Below are positions 38,180 through 47,304 of a stretch of DNA of 64,000 nt, in pieces. Source of the DNA: Gammaproteobacteria bacterium MOLA455 (lineage in GTDB: Bacteria; Pseudomonadota; Gammaproteobacteria; Pseudomonadales; Porticoccaceae); NCBI GenBank assembly GCA_000511875.1, contig AZIN01000001.1:1061332-1125331 (forward strand), written 5' to 3'. The first letter of the stretch is position 1. Every line of letters begins with the position of its first letter. The position numbers were made by a program, and so were the translations under genes. The notes below the pieces were generated by a model. The model saw nothing but the letters and a program-made list of their open reading frames with translations. It did not search any database and was not told where the DNA came from.

Positions 38180-38262
38180 CTACTGGTAGCAATAAACAAC
38201 ACTAAGTCAAAAGACCTGCAGTAGATACACCGACTATTCACTCAAGGAATGAGGAATCACTC

Positions 38263-38937
38263 ATGCAAATGCTTCAAAAAATCCGCCAATTAAGCCTTAT
38301 AAGCCTTATAAGCCTCAGCCTGCTGATCATGGGCTGCGTTTCAATTCCTCCCGAGGCTCCAGAGTTATCTGCGCAGCTTGGCAACCGAATCTCAGCCATC
38401 GAACAATCTAACCTGACACTGCTACATCGTTACTTCGATCGTAAAAAGCAGGATATTGACGACTTTATTCAACATGAATGGGTACCCGAATTTGCCAATC
38501 AGTTTTTTGCAGAACCGGCGATTGCCAATGTATGGGATCAGATCGTCGCCAGCGGTAACAGGCAGGATCGGCTTAAGTTCATTCTTAAAACCAGCCCCAA
38601 ACTGCAGCAGCAGATTAATCAAAAACGCGTGGAATTAATTCAGCCTCTAGAGGTGTTGGAGCAACGCATAGAAACCAAGCTGACCGCCGATTACGCTCAA
38701 GCAAAGGCGATAAATAACAGTATTACCGGCTTTTTACTCTCAGCCTCAAAGGTGGTGGAAAATCGTGATCGATATCTTGAGATGGCTGGCGTAGACAGCG
38801 ATGAGATAACTCAACTGATCGACACAACAGACATCATTATCTCCGATCTCCTGCAAAAATCACAAAACATAGAGGGAAAAATAGCTAAGGGCGAAAACTA
38901 CCTAAGGAGAATCAATGAGCTCCGCAACTCTCTTTAA
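38263..38937 (+). CDS. Putative lipoprotein of unknown function
   Basis: This 224-residue protein has a signal peptide with a lipobox (LLIMGC, Cys near residue 25), so it should be lipid-anchored in the envelope. The mature part is mostly alpha-helical with long charged heptad stretches (for example near 115-150 and 180-224), suggesting a coiled coil. No family is recognised. The signal region includes a short DNA repeat (AGCCTTATA repeated near 38292-38310) that duplicates SLISLISL. It lies between the lipase gene and the small helical protein gene. Confidence 0.75.
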   Translation: MQMLQKIRQLSLISLISLSLLIMGCVSIPPEAPELSAQLGNRISAIEQSNLTLLHRYFDRKKQDIDDFIQHEWVPEFANQFFAEPAIANVWDQIVASGNRQDRLKFILKTSPKLQQQINQKRVELIQPLEVLEQRIETKLTADYAQAKAINNSITGFLLSASKVVENRDRYLEMAGVDSDEITQLIDTTDIIISDLLQKSQNIEGKIAKGENYLRRINELRNSL

Positions 38938-38976
38938 CGCTTTCCAACAAAAACGCATACAGCAAGGAAGACTAAA

Positions 38977-39261
38977 ATGACTATAGACTGGGATCAATTC
39001 GACATAGATGTAGATGCCGCCGCTGAGCGCAGCGCCAATGCAACAGACGAGATATTGGCATCAAAGGTCTCCTCTCTCACCAGCATGACCGATGCACAAG
39101 TGAAAGAGCTTTTACCCCAGCCCGCCGATGTCAAAGCCTTGGGCAAACTATTAAAAGTCGTGCAGTCAGCGACGGACAGAAATGCCAAGATTAACCAGAT
39201 AGTTAATAATGCTGAGGAGTTTGCTGGCGTGATATTGGCCCTAACCAAGAAACTTATCTAA
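38977..39261 (+). CDS. Small helical protein of unknown function
   Basis: This 94-residue protein has no signal peptide or membrane segment. It opens with an acidic stretch (DWDQFDIDVDAAAERSANA) and is then predicted helical (SLTSMTDAQVKELLPQPADVKALGKLLKVV). AAGGAAG lies upstream of the ATG. It is the third gene of the lipase-lipoprotein run. I do not recognise a family; a regulatory or partner role for the neighbours is possible. Confidence 0.7.
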   Translation: MTIDWDQFDIDVDAAAERSANATDEILASKVSSLTSMTDAQVKELLPQPADVKALGKLLKVVQSATDRNAKINQIVNNAEEFAGVILALTKKLI

Positions 39262-39403
39262 CCCAAAGGCACCTGAATAGCGTTCATCCAGCCGCCCCTA
39301 GAACCCGTATACTGGCGGTCTTTATATGATTAATATTTGTCGATCCGACGCGCTTGCCGTATGGTCTCGACTTTAGAGCAATCACCGCATTCAGGAGCGA
39401 TCA

Positions 39404-40417
39404 ATGAAATATCAGGGCCAGACCGACTACGATCACCAGGGGCCTTCGCCACGTCGTGGTGTGTTGCTGTGTAATTTGGGTACGCCGGATGCGCCCAAAA
39501 CTGCTGAGTTGCGTCGCTATCTGAAAGAGTTCTTGAGCGATCCCCGGGTTGTCGAAGTGCCACGACTGCTGTGGTGGATGATTCTCAATCTGATTATCCT
39601 GCGTATTCGCCCAAGTCGTTCGGCGAAGCTCTACGCCAGTGTCTGGTCTGAGGGTGGCTCGCCGCTGATGGTGCACTGCAAAGCCCAGACCGCTGGGGTG
39701 AAAAAAATTCTCGACGAGAAATTTAATCAGGATGTGCCTGTCGCTCTAGGCATGAGTTACGGCAATCCCTCAATGGAGACGGCAATTGCCGAGTTGACCG
39801 CACAAAATGTCCGCAATATTACAGTGCTGCCTCTCTACCCCCAGTATTCAGGTGCAACTATAGGATCTACCTTTGATGCAGTGGCCAAGGTCTTCACCAA
39901 AACCCGCTGGGTGCCTGAATTGCATTTTATCGGGGGTTATCAGCAGTCTGAGGCTTATATAGATGCGCTGTGTGAAACTATTCGCAAGCAGTTTGATGAG
40001 CACGGCGAGCCGGATAAGTTGGTATTTTCCTATCATGGCACGCCACAGAGTTATCTGCACAAGGGCGATCCGTACCACTGCTTATGCCACCAGACTACAC
40101 GGCTGGTGCGCGAGCGGATGGGGCTCGACGAACACAAGATTATGACGACATTTCAGTCTCGATTTGGTCGTGAGCCCTGGTTGCAGCCCTATACTGACAA
40201 GACCATGGAAGCGCTGCCTGACCAAGGTATCAAGCATGTGGCGGTGATTTGCCCGGGCTTTTCATCTGACTGTTTGGAGACTATTGAAGAGATCAATATG
40301 GAAGCCCGCGAGTTGTTTGTTGAGGCTGGCGGTGAGACCTTTCACTACATTCCCTGCTTGAATGATAATCCAGCGCACATTAAAGCCCTGGCTGAGGTGG
40401 TTAGTAAGTACCTGTAG
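39404..40417 (+). CDS. hemH: Ferrochelatase
   Basis: This enzyme inserts Fe2+ into protoporphyrin IX to make heme. The 337-residue protein has RRGVLLCNLGTPDAP at the start, SPLMVHCKAQ, the PLYPQYSGATIGSTFD porphyrin-site region, the metal-binding SYHGTPQSYLHKGDPYHCLC and the catalytic-loop TFQSRFGREPWLQPYT. The family signature near the end (CPGFSSDCLETIEEI) is intact. It stands alone on the plus strand and is followed by an interspersed-repeat-like stretch. Confidence 0.97.
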   Translation: MKYQGQTDYDHQGPSPRRGVLLCNLGTPDAPKTAELRRYLKEFLSDPRVVEVPRLLWWMILNLIILRIRPSRSAKLYASVWSEGGSPLMVHCKAQTAGVKKILDEKFNQDVPVALGMSYGNPSMETAIAELTAQNVRNITVLPLYPQYSGATIGSTFDAVAKVFTKTRWVPELHFIGGYQQSEAYIDALCETIRKQFDEHGEPDKLVFSYHGTPQSYLHKGDPYHCLCHQTTRLVRERMGLDEHKIMTTFQSRFGREPWLQPYTDKTMEALPDQGIKHVAVICPGFSSDCLETIEEINMEARELFVEAGGETFHYIPCLNDNPAHIKALAEVVSKYL

Positions 40418-40554
40418 GCGCAGACATGCTCTGGCATCATGGGATAACACAATGCCTGTCGCCCTCAGCGCGGCGAACGGTTTACTGCCGAGTGAGGGTC
40501 TTCTGCAGGCTGGTTGAGATCCCTCGGCTGCGCTCAAAATGACAAAATAAACGC
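40418..40554. repeat. Interspersed-repeat-like spacer after hemH
   Basis: This contains a segment read as GAGATCCCTCGGCTGCGCTC followed by AAAATGACA, a pattern seen as dispersed intergenic repeats in many bacterial genomes. No gene is supported here. Confidence 0.4.
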
Positions 40555-40574
40555 TCAGAATCCTCTTGAGCGTT
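40550..40574 (-). terminator. Probable terminator of the sirtuin gene
   Basis: AACGCTCA (40550-40557) pairs with TGAGCGTT (40567-40574) across a 9-base loop that includes the sirtuin stop region. On the minus strand it is followed by TATTTTG and TCATTTT. Confidence 0.5.
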
Positions 40575-41373
40575 GCAACCAACCCTGTAAAACATCGCCA
40601 CATGAGCCCGCTACAGTAACGGTCGCAATTTCATCCGCACGTGTACTACCATCGTTAATAATCACAATAGGCTTATTCTGCCTACTCGCCCAAAGACAAA
40701 ATCGGTAGCCGGAAAAGGCTACCAGTGACGACCCCACTACCACCAACCCGTCGGCATCCTGCATCTGCCGCTCCGCATCAGCCACTCTTTGGGCTGGCAC
40801 TGAGTCACCAAAAAACACCGCATCTGGCTTCAGTATCCCGCCGCAGTTTTCACAGTCTGGCACTTGCATAGCAGAGTGGTCGAGATTGTCCACATCTGCA
40901 TCACCGTCCGGTGCTATGGCACCGGCAAGTTTGGCAAAGTCTGGATTGTTTCTTTCCAGCCAAGTTTGCAGCGGTGCCCGGGGCAGGCGCAGATTACAGC
41001 CGATGCAGGAGACTGTGTCGACACGACCATGGAGATCTATAACCTTTTGACTGCCAGCGCGCTGATGTAGACCATCGACATTCTGTGTCACTAAGCAGGA
41101 AACCACCCCGGTTTTTTCTAAATCAACCAAGGCATTGTGCGCAGCATTGGGCTGAGCATTACTCATAAATCGCCAGCCCACCAGGTTGCGCGCCCAAAAG
41201 CGCTGTCGTGCCTGATGATTGCCAACAAATTCCTGGTGGGTCACCGGCGGTTTGCGCTGCCATTCACCGCGGCGATTGCGGTAGGTTGGCACACCAGATT
41301 CCGCGCTGACCCCAGCGCCAGTAAGGACTAACCAGCGCGATTGAGAGTTGAGTAATCTGATGGCAGTTTGCAA
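40555..41373 (-). CDS. Sirtuin-family NAD-dependent protein deacylase
   Basis: This Sir2-fold enzyme removes acyl groups from lysine using NAD+. The 272-residue protein has [14 protein letters not shown] (NAD binding), the catalytic [16 protein letters not shown] with the active-site His, zinc cysteines as CIGC and CENC, and the GSSL loop ([12 protein letters not shown]). The pattern fits class II (SIRT4-like) sirtuins more than E. coli CobB. The start is a TTG at 41373 with AAGGTG upstream; no ATG is available near the expected N-terminus. It is divergent from proA. Confidence 0.9.
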   Translation of the reverse strand: MQTAIRLLNSQSRWLVLTGAGVSAESGVPTYRNRRGEWQRKPPVTHQEFVGNHQARQRFWARNLVGWRFMSNAQPNAAHNALVDLEKTGVVSCLVTQNVDGLHQRAGSQKVIDLHGRVDTVSCIGCNLRLPRAPLQTWLERNNPDFAKLAGAIAPDGDADVDNLDHSAMQVPDCENCGGILKPDAVFFGDSVPAQRVADAERQMQDADGLVVVGSSLVAFSGYRFCLWASRQNKPIVIINDGSTRADEIATVTVAGSCGDVLQGWLQRSRGF

Positions 41374-41498
41374 TGATTCACCTTAGCGCTGGGCCTATTT
41401 TGAAGAGGGTTCGGGGGCAGTTTAAAGTCAGGCATTATTTATACGCTATACGTATAATGGCGGCTTTAGATTGCAATGACGCTAGCCACATAAACCTT

Positions 41499-42755
41499 AT
41501 GAATATTAAATCTTATATGCAAGCCCTAGGCAGTCAGGCTCGAGAGGCCTCTAGAATCATCGCTGCGGCGGATACTGCATTGAAAAATAGTGCCCTTTTG
41601 GCAATTGCCGAAGCTCTTAGTCATAGCCGTGAAAAACTGCTGGCAGCCAATGCTGTGGATATGCAAAACGGCAGCGCCAATGGTCTCGACGCAGCACTCC
41701 TCGATCGTCTAGAGCTTAACCCAGCACGTATCGACGCTATGATTGAAGGCTTGCACCAGGTTGCCAAACTGCCCGACCCTATAGGCGAAGTGACTGATCT
41801 GCAGGATCGTCCCAGCGGCATTAAGCTCGGCAAGATGCGCGTTCCACTGGGTGTGGTGGGGATTATTTATGAGTCGCGCCCTAACGTAACCATAGACGCA
41901 GCGAGCCTTTGTTTGAAGTCGGGAAATGCCACTATTCTGCGCGGCGGCAGTGAAGCGATTCAATCGAATCAAGCGATTGCTGCCTGTATTACCCAGGGAT
42001 TGATCGAAGTAGGCCTGCCTGAAACCGTGGTTCAGGTGATCAATACCACTGATCGCGCAGCCGTAGGTGAGCTGATCATCATGACTGAATTTGTCGATGT
42101 GATTGTTCCCCGTGGCGGCAAGGGGCTGATTGAGCGCATTAGCGCTGATGCCCGAGTGCCAGTCATTAAACATCTGGATGGCAACTGCCATGTCTATATT
42201 GACGACGAAGCCGATCTGGAAAAAGCGCTGGCCATTGCGTTGAATGCCAAGACTCACAGATACGGTGTCTGCAATGCGATGGAATCCTTATTGGTGGCCC
42301 AATCAATTGCCGCGCAGATCCTGCCAAAACTGGCGGCACTCTACGCCGAAAAGGGCGTGGAACTGCGCGGCTGCGAAAAGGCCTGTGCGATTATTCCAGG
42401 AGCCAATGCGGCCACTGAGCAGGATTGGTACGAAGAGTATCTGGCCCCTGTTCTGGCTATCAACGTGGTCGATGGACTGGATCAGGCGATTGAGCATATT
42501 AACAAGTACAGCTCCCAGCACACCGAATCTATAGTCACCGAAAACACTGCCCGCGCTGCGCGCTTTATGCGCGAAGTGGATTCCAGTTCGGTGATGCATA
42601 ATGCCTCGACACGATTTGCCGATGGTTTTGAATATGGTTTGGGCGCCGAGATCGGCATTTCCACCGACAAGATTCACGCCCGCGGGCCTGTAGGTCTCGA
42701 AGGTCTAACCAGCCAGAAGTGGGTGGTCTATGGCAACGGGCAGATTCGTCAATAA
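41499..42755 (+). CDS. proA: Gamma-glutamyl phosphate reductase
   Basis: This NADPH-dependent enzyme makes glutamate-5-semialdehyde in proline synthesis. The ATG at 41499 gives 418 residues, the usual length; the open frame extends 42 codons further upstream without conservation. Aldehyde-dehydrogenase-fold landmarks are [42 protein letters not shown], and the catalytic Cys in [15 protein letters not shown]. The C-terminus has [22 protein letters not shown]. nadD begins one base after its stop. proB is not in the window. Confidence 0.97.
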   Translation: MNIKSYMQALGSQAREASRIIAAADTALKNSALLAIAEALSHSREKLLAANAVDMQNGSANGLDAALLDRLELNPARIDAMIEGLHQVAKLPDPIGEVTDLQDRPSGIKLGKMRVPLGVVGIIYESRPNVTIDAASLCLKSGNATILRGGSEAIQSNQAIAACITQGLIEVGLPETVVQVINTTDRAAVGELIIMTEFVDVIVPRGGKGLIERISADARVPVIKHLDGNCHVYIDDEADLEKALAIALNAKTHRYGVCNAMESLLVAQSIAAQILPKLAALYAEKGVELRGCEKACAIIPGANAATEQDWYEEYLAPVLAINVVDGLDQAIEHINKYSSQHTESIVTENTARAARFMREVDSSSVMHNASTRFADGFEYGLGAEIGISTDKIHARGPVGLEGLTSQKWVVYGNGQIRQ

Positions 42756-42756
42756 T

Positions 42757-43389
42757 ATGTCGCTCGCTATCTTTGGGGGTACTTTTAACCCGGTGCATTT
42801 CGGCCATCTGCGTATCGCCGTAGAACTTGTCGAACTGCTTGGCGTTGACAGCTTGCATATGATTCCGTGCTCACTGCCACCGCACCGGAAGGCATTAACG
42901 GTCTCCGCAGAGCAGCGTATGGCCATGTTACAAATCGCGCTAGCCGACTACCCTCAGCTGGTGGCCGACGATATTGAGCTAAGGCGTGGCGGCACCACTT
43001 ACACCATAGAGACACTGCGCCAAATTAGACAGCAGATTGGCAACGACACGCCGCTATATCTCTGTGTCGGCATAGATGTGTTGATCACATTAGAGAGCTG
43101 GCGAGAGTGGGAACAGCTACGTGATTACTGCCATTTAGTGATCACGGCGCGACCCGGTTATGAGCTGCCAAGATCTGGCGCGCTGGCTGATTGGATAAAT
43201 CGGCACCGCTGCGACGATTTACCGCAACTAAAACAGTGCAGCGCTGGTAAACTGTACTTTTGTGACACCACTAAGCTGGCAATCTCATCGACGCAAATTC
43301 GCGATAAGATTAAGCACGGCGATGCGATTGACTTCCTGACATCGGCAGCAGTCGTTAACTACATTCATCAATACGATTTATACGAGTAA
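42757..43389 (+). CDS. nadD: Nicotinate-nucleotide adenylyltransferase
   Basis: This enzyme adenylates nicotinate mononucleotide in NAD synthesis. The start at 42757 gives a protein opening MSLAIFGGTFNPVHFGHLR, with the HxGH nucleotidyl-transfer motif, about 210 residues as expected. The ISSTQIRDKI motif near the end is the second signature (ISSTxIR). An in-frame ATG nine codons upstream lies within proA and is unlikely. The gene is one base after proA and 10 bases before rsfS, in a conserved order. Confidence 0.95.
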   Translation: MSLAIFGGTFNPVHFGHLRIAVELVELLGVDSLHMIPCSLPPHRKALTVSAEQRMAMLQIALADYPQLVADDIELRRGGTTYTIETLRQIRQQIGNDTPLYLCVGIDVLITLESWREWEQLRDYCHLVITARPGYELPRSGALADWINRHRCDDLPQLKQCSAGKLYFCDTTKLAISSTQIRDKIKHGDAIDFLTSAAVVNYIHQYDLYE

Positions 43390-43399
43390 TTTTTTCACT

Positions 43400-43777
43400 A
43401 TGACCCAATCATTAAAAGACGTTGTAATCGCCGCGCTGGAAGACGTTAAAGCGCAAAACATTGTTGCACTGGACGTTCGTGAACTCACCGGAGTGATGGA
43501 CCATATGATCGTCGCCAGCGGCAATTCCAACCGCCAGGTAAAGTCTCTGGCCAGCAATGTTGCCGTCGAAGGCAAGAAGGCTGGCTTCAGCATTATCGGG
43601 GTTGAGGGTGACGATACCTCCGAGTGGATTCTAGTGGACTTCGGCGATGTGATTGTGCACATTATGTTGCCGGCAACACGCGCCTTTTATGACCTTGAAC
43701 GACTCTGGTCAATGCGCCCAGGGGATGCCCAAGACGATCCAGAAAATGAACGCCACCTGCTCGGCGACATCGACTAG
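43400..43777 (+). CDS. rsfS: Ribosome silencing factor RsfS
   Basis: RsfS binds L14 on the large ribosomal subunit and blocks subunit joining in starvation. The 125-residue protein has LEDVKAQNIVALDVRELTGVMDHMIVASGNSNRQVKSLA and the conserved WILVDFGDVIVHIMLPATRAFYDLERLW. Order nadD-rsfS-rlmH is the common one in gammaproteobacteria. Confidence 0.96.
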   Translation: MTQSLKDVVIAALEDVKAQNIVALDVRELTGVMDHMIVASGNSNRQVKSLASNVAVEGKKAGFSIIGVEGDDTSEWILVDFGDVIVHIMLPATRAFYDLERLWSMRPGDAQDDPENERHLLGDID

Positions 43778-43792
43778 GTACGCTGGTCAACA

Positions 43793-44263
43793 ATGAAATT
43801 AAAGCTTCTGGCAGTGGGTACTCGCATGCCCAACTGGGTTGAATCCGGTTGCACCGAATACGGCAAGCGGATGCCTCCAGAACTGCGCATCGAAACCATT
43901 GAAATTGCCTTGGGTGCTCGAGGCAAAAATCAGCCCGCTAGCAAAGCCATAGACAAAGAGAGTCAAGCTTTATTAAAAGTGATCGGCGATCAGGATTTTG
44001 TCGTTGCCCTGGATGTGCTGGGTCGCTCAATGAGCACCGAAAAACTGGCCGCTAACTTGGCTGACTGGCAAATGAATGGTCGCGATATCTGCCTGTTGAT
44101 CGGCGGACCAGATGGCCTATCAGGTGAATGTCTAGCGCGCGCCAATATGCGCTGGTCACTCTCGGAGTTAACCATGCCCCATCCACTGGTGCGCATTGTG
44201 TTAATGGAACAGCTCTACCGGGCTTGGACTATAAACGCCAATCACCCCTACCATCGCAGCTAG
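43793..44263 (+). CDS. rlmH: 23S rRNA pseudouridine(1915) N3-methyltransferase RlmH
   Basis: This SPOUT-class methyltransferase of 156 residues modifies m3-pseudouridine 1915 in 23S rRNA. The start MKLKLLAVGTRMPNWVESGCTEY, the SAM-binding knot IGGPDGLSGECLARA, and the C-terminal RIVLMEQLYRAWTINANHPYHR are all typical. It ends 28 bases before mrdA. Confidence 0.97.
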   Translation: MKLKLLAVGTRMPNWVESGCTEYGKRMPPELRIETIEIALGARGKNQPASKAIDKESQALLKVIGDQDFVVALDVLGRSMSTEKLAANLADWQMNGRDICLLIGGPDGLSGECLARANMRWSLSELTMPHPLVRIVLMEQLYRAWTINANHPYHRS

Positions 44264-44291
44264 CGACTAAGGGATACGGTGACAGAATCAT

Positions 44292-46151
44292 ATGATCGAT
44301 AATGGGGTTTTTTCAGATCCGGAACGGGAGCGAAATCTATTCGCCCGCAGACTGTTTGTCGGGACTCTGATGACACTGCTATTATCTTTAGTGCTTGGCC
44401 TAAGGTACTTTAATCTACAAATTTCTCGCTACGAAGATTTTGCTACCCAATCCAATAATAATCGTGTTTTGGTGCGACCGCTGCCACCTCCGCGGGGTTT
44501 AATTTACGATCGCTCTGGCCAGCTAATCGCCGACAATCGCCCCAGTTATAATTTGACCATAGTGCCTGAACGCAGTGAAAATGTTGAGCAACTGCTCAGT
44601 GAACTGGGCAAGCTGATTAACATTTCCGAACGTGACATCCAAAGTTTCCGCAAAAAGCTAACTCGCCGACGCCCTTTCGAGCAGACCACATTATATGTCA
44701 ACCTGAGTGAAGCAGAGCGGGCCATATTAGCTGTTAATGGCCATCGTCTGGACGGCGCCGAAACCTCTGCTCAATTGATTCGCCACTACCCTCATCGAGA
44801 TCTATATGCTCATGCAGTAGGCTATGTAGGACGTATCAATGAACAGGAAAGCCAAACTATTGAAAGTGTAAAATACAGCGGCACCGATTCGATCGGTAAA
44901 GTGGGTTTGGAAAAATTCTATGAAACGCAACTGCTTGGCACTGTCGGCAGCGAGCAGGTAGAAACAAATGCTCGGGGGCGGGCCATGCGCATACTACAAC
45001 AAACCCCTGCCCGGCCAGGTGATAACCTGACCCTGTACCTCGACACTGATCTGCAGCGCGCAGCCTTTGATGCTTTTAAAGGTGAAAGGGGCGCACTAGT
45101 GGCCATTGAAGTTGAGACCGGCGGCATTCTCGCCATGGTCAGCACGCCGAGTTATGACCCCAACTTATTTGTTACAGGCATCAGCCAAAAGAGCTACGAC
45201 GGCCTGCTCTACTCAAAAGATCGGCCACTTTTCGACCGCGCTATACGCGGACAGTACCCACCGGGCTCAACGATTAAACCGCTGTTTGGACTGATCGCAC
45301 TGCAACATAACATTGTCACCCCCAACTACCAGATTAACGACAACGGTTATTTCTATTTCGAAGGCATTGAGCGTCCCTGGCGAGATCATAACTTTGCCCG
45401 CGGGGGGCATGGAGATGGCGTCAATCTATCGAAAGCGATTATCGAGTCCTGTAATATTTACTTCTACGGCTTAGGCATTAAGACTGGCATAGATTTACTT
45501 TCAAACTATGGCTCGCAGTTTGGTCTCGGCGCCAAAACCGGCATTGATATGCCCGGAGAAAGACCCGGAATTATGCCTAATAGAGCCTGGAAAAAAGGCG
45601 CCCATGGCCAGAGTTGGTTTAATGGCGACACAATTAACACCAGTATCGGTCAGGGATTTATGCTCACTACACCATTACAATTGGCGGTCATGTCTGCACG
45701 CATTGCCAGCCGCGGTGATGTGCGTGCACCAAGGCTAGTCAAATCGATAAATGGTATAGAACAAACAGCCACGCAAGTCGCCACTAATATCGACATTGAC
45801 ACTGAGCATTGGGACTATATGCACCAAGCAATGCAAGATGTGGTGCACAGCCGCCGCGGTACTGCGCGAAGTATCAACATAGAATTAGACTACAAGATTG
45901 CCGGTAAAACCGGTACAGCACAGGCCATCAGTATTGATGCCGAAGATAAATATGACAGCAGTAAGCTAAACAAAAATCAGTGGGATCACGCGCTATTTAT
46001 CGCCTTTGCACCAGTCAAAGACCCCAAGATAGCCATAGGTCTAATTGTTGAAAATGGTGAGCACGGCGGCTCATCCGCAGCGCCCATCGCACGGGCTGTG
46101 TTTGATGCCTACATGGCATCTCAAGAATCCGTCACGCTGGTAACCAAGTGA
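44292..46151 (+). CDS. mrdA: Penicillin-binding protein 2 (elongasome transpeptidase)
   Basis: PBP2 cross-links peptidoglycan during rod elongation, working with RodA. The 619-residue protein has one N-terminal membrane helix (about 21-41), a PBP dimerisation domain (from RGLIYDRSGQLIADN), and the transpeptidase domain. The catalytic SxxK is in PPGSTIKPLF, SxN is SCN, and KTG is in AGKTGTAQ. It lies directly before mrdB, 17 bases apart. Confidence 0.97.
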   Translation: MIDNGVFSDPERERNLFARRLFVGTLMTLLLSLVLGLRYFNLQISRYEDFATQSNNNRVLVRPLPPPRGLIYDRSGQLIADNRPSYNLTIVPERSENVEQLLSELGKLINISERDIQSFRKKLTRRRPFEQTTLYVNLSEAERAILAVNGHRLDGAETSAQLIRHYPHRDLYAHAVGYVGRINEQESQTIESVKYSGTDSIGKVGLEKFYETQLLGTVGSEQVETNARGRAMRILQQTPARPGDNLTLYLDTDLQRAAFDAFKGERGALVAIEVETGGILAMVSTPSYDPNLFVTGISQKSYDGLLYSKDRPLFDRAIRGQYPPGSTIKPLFGLIALQHNIVTPNYQINDNGYFYFEGIERPWRDHNFARGGHGDGVNLSKAIIESCNIYFYGLGIKTGIDLLSNYGSQFGLGAKTGIDMPGERPGIMPNRAWKKGAHGQSWFNGDTINTSIGQGFMLTTPLQLAVMSARIASRGDVRAPRLVKSINGIEQTATQVATNIDIDTEHWDYMHQAMQDVVHSRRGTARSINIELDYKIAGKTGTAQAISIDAEDKYDSSKLNKNQWDHALFIAFAPVKDPKIAIGLIVENGEHGGSSAAPIARAVFDAYMASQESVTLVTK

Positions 46152-46168
46152 TGAAAAGGTGATGAGCA

Positions 46169-47296
46169 ATGCATAGAAGTGATTTTGTTCGCCAGCTTAA
46201 CAATCCCGGCGGTGATCGACGACCATCCAGAGTTCTGCATATCGACATTCCTCTGCTGCTACTGTTACTGGCCCTCTGTGGGATCGGCCTTACGGTGCTA
46301 TACAGTGCCAGCGGCCAAAGTATTTTCTACGTCAAACGTCAGGCCTCGTTTATGCTAGCGGGCCTGCTTGCCATGCTGATTATGGCGCAGTTTAAACCGC
46401 GATTTTGGGAGCGCGGGTCAATCCTTATTTATATTGGCGGCCTGTTATCCCTTGTGGCAGTGTTATATTTTGGCGTTGGCGCAAAAGGTGCGCAGCGCTG
46501 GCTGGATTTTGGTTTCACCCGCTTTCAGCCCTCTGAATTAATGAAAATTGCCGTTCCCATGATGGTCTCTGCCTATCTCAGCAGGCGCCATCTACCACCG
46601 CAGTTTAAACATGTTTTTATTGCCACTGTGGCAACCCTGCTACCCGTTTTTCTAGTCGCCAGACAGCCTGATCTAGGTACCTCTCTGATCATTTTTGCGT
46701 CGGGTTTTTTTGCTATTTTTCTCGCCGGACTCGGCAAGCGCTATTTGGTGGCTACGGTTCTTAGCGCCCTCGCAGCCATCCCAACACTCTGGTTTTATGT
46801 GCTGCTCGACTATCAAAAACAACGCGTGCTGACCCTACTGAATCCCGGGGAAGACAAACTCGGCGCCGGCTGGAATATTATTCAATCGACCACGGCCATC
46901 GGCTCTGGCGGCTGGAGTGGCAAAGGCTGGACTCAGGGCACTCAGTCTCAGCTCAACTTTCTCCCCGAGAGCCACACGGATTTTATTATTGCCGTGCTGG
47001 CCGAGGAGTTTGGTTTAATTGGTGTGCTCAGCCTGCTACTGGTCTATCTATTATTGATAGGTCGCTGCATGATGATCGCACTGAATGCTCAAACCCAGTT
47101 TAGTAGGCTGGTGGCAGGCACTCTAAGCCTGACGTTTTTTGTCTATATTTTTGTCAATATGGGCATGGTTTCCGGTATTTTGCCGGTGGTGGGAGCACCG
47201 CTGCCATTTATTAGTTATGGCGGCTCAGCAATTGTGACTCTATTTAGTGGATTTGGTATCCTGATGGCCATTAGCACAGAGCAGAAACGGATTTAG
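46169..47296 (+). CDS. mrdB: Rod-shape SEDS glycosyltransferase RodA
   Basis: This SEDS-family peptidoglycan polymerase is the partner of PBP2. The 375-residue protein has about ten membrane helices. Family landmarks are RWLDFGFTRFQPSELMKIAVPMM, RQPDLGTSLIIF with the essential Asp, and FLPESHTDFIIAVLAEEFG. VGAPLPFISYGGSAIVTL is the C-terminal signature. It is coupled to mrdA. Confidence 0.97.
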   Translation: MHRSDFVRQLNNPGGDRRPSRVLHIDIPLLLLLLALCGIGLTVLYSASGQSIFYVKRQASFMLAGLLAMLIMAQFKPRFWERGSILIYIGGLLSLVAVLYFGVGAKGAQRWLDFGFTRFQPSELMKIAVPMMVSAYLSRRHLPPQFKHVFIATVATLLPVFLVARQPDLGTSLIIFASGFFAIFLAGLGKRYLVATVLSALAAIPTLWFYVLLDYQKQRVLTLLNPGEDKLGAGWNIIQSTTAIGSGGWSGKGWTQGTQSQLNFLPESHTDFIIAVLAEEFGLIGVLSLLLVYLLLIGRCMMIALNAQTQFSRLVAGTLSLTFFVYIFVNMGMVSGILPVVGAPLPFISYGGSAIVTLFSGFGILMAISTEQKRI

Positions 47297-47304
47297 GAAA
47301 AACA

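Noticed and set aside
36398-39261. Genomic island carrying hipBA and the lipase genes
   Set aside because: No integrase, tRNA, attachment-site repeat or transposase was found at either side.
40262-40603. Minus-strand frame of 113 codons overlapping the hemH end
   Set aside because: It overlaps the conserved C-terminus of ferrochelatase and reads through an intergenic repeat (VILSAAEGS-type string) known to produce spurious proteins.
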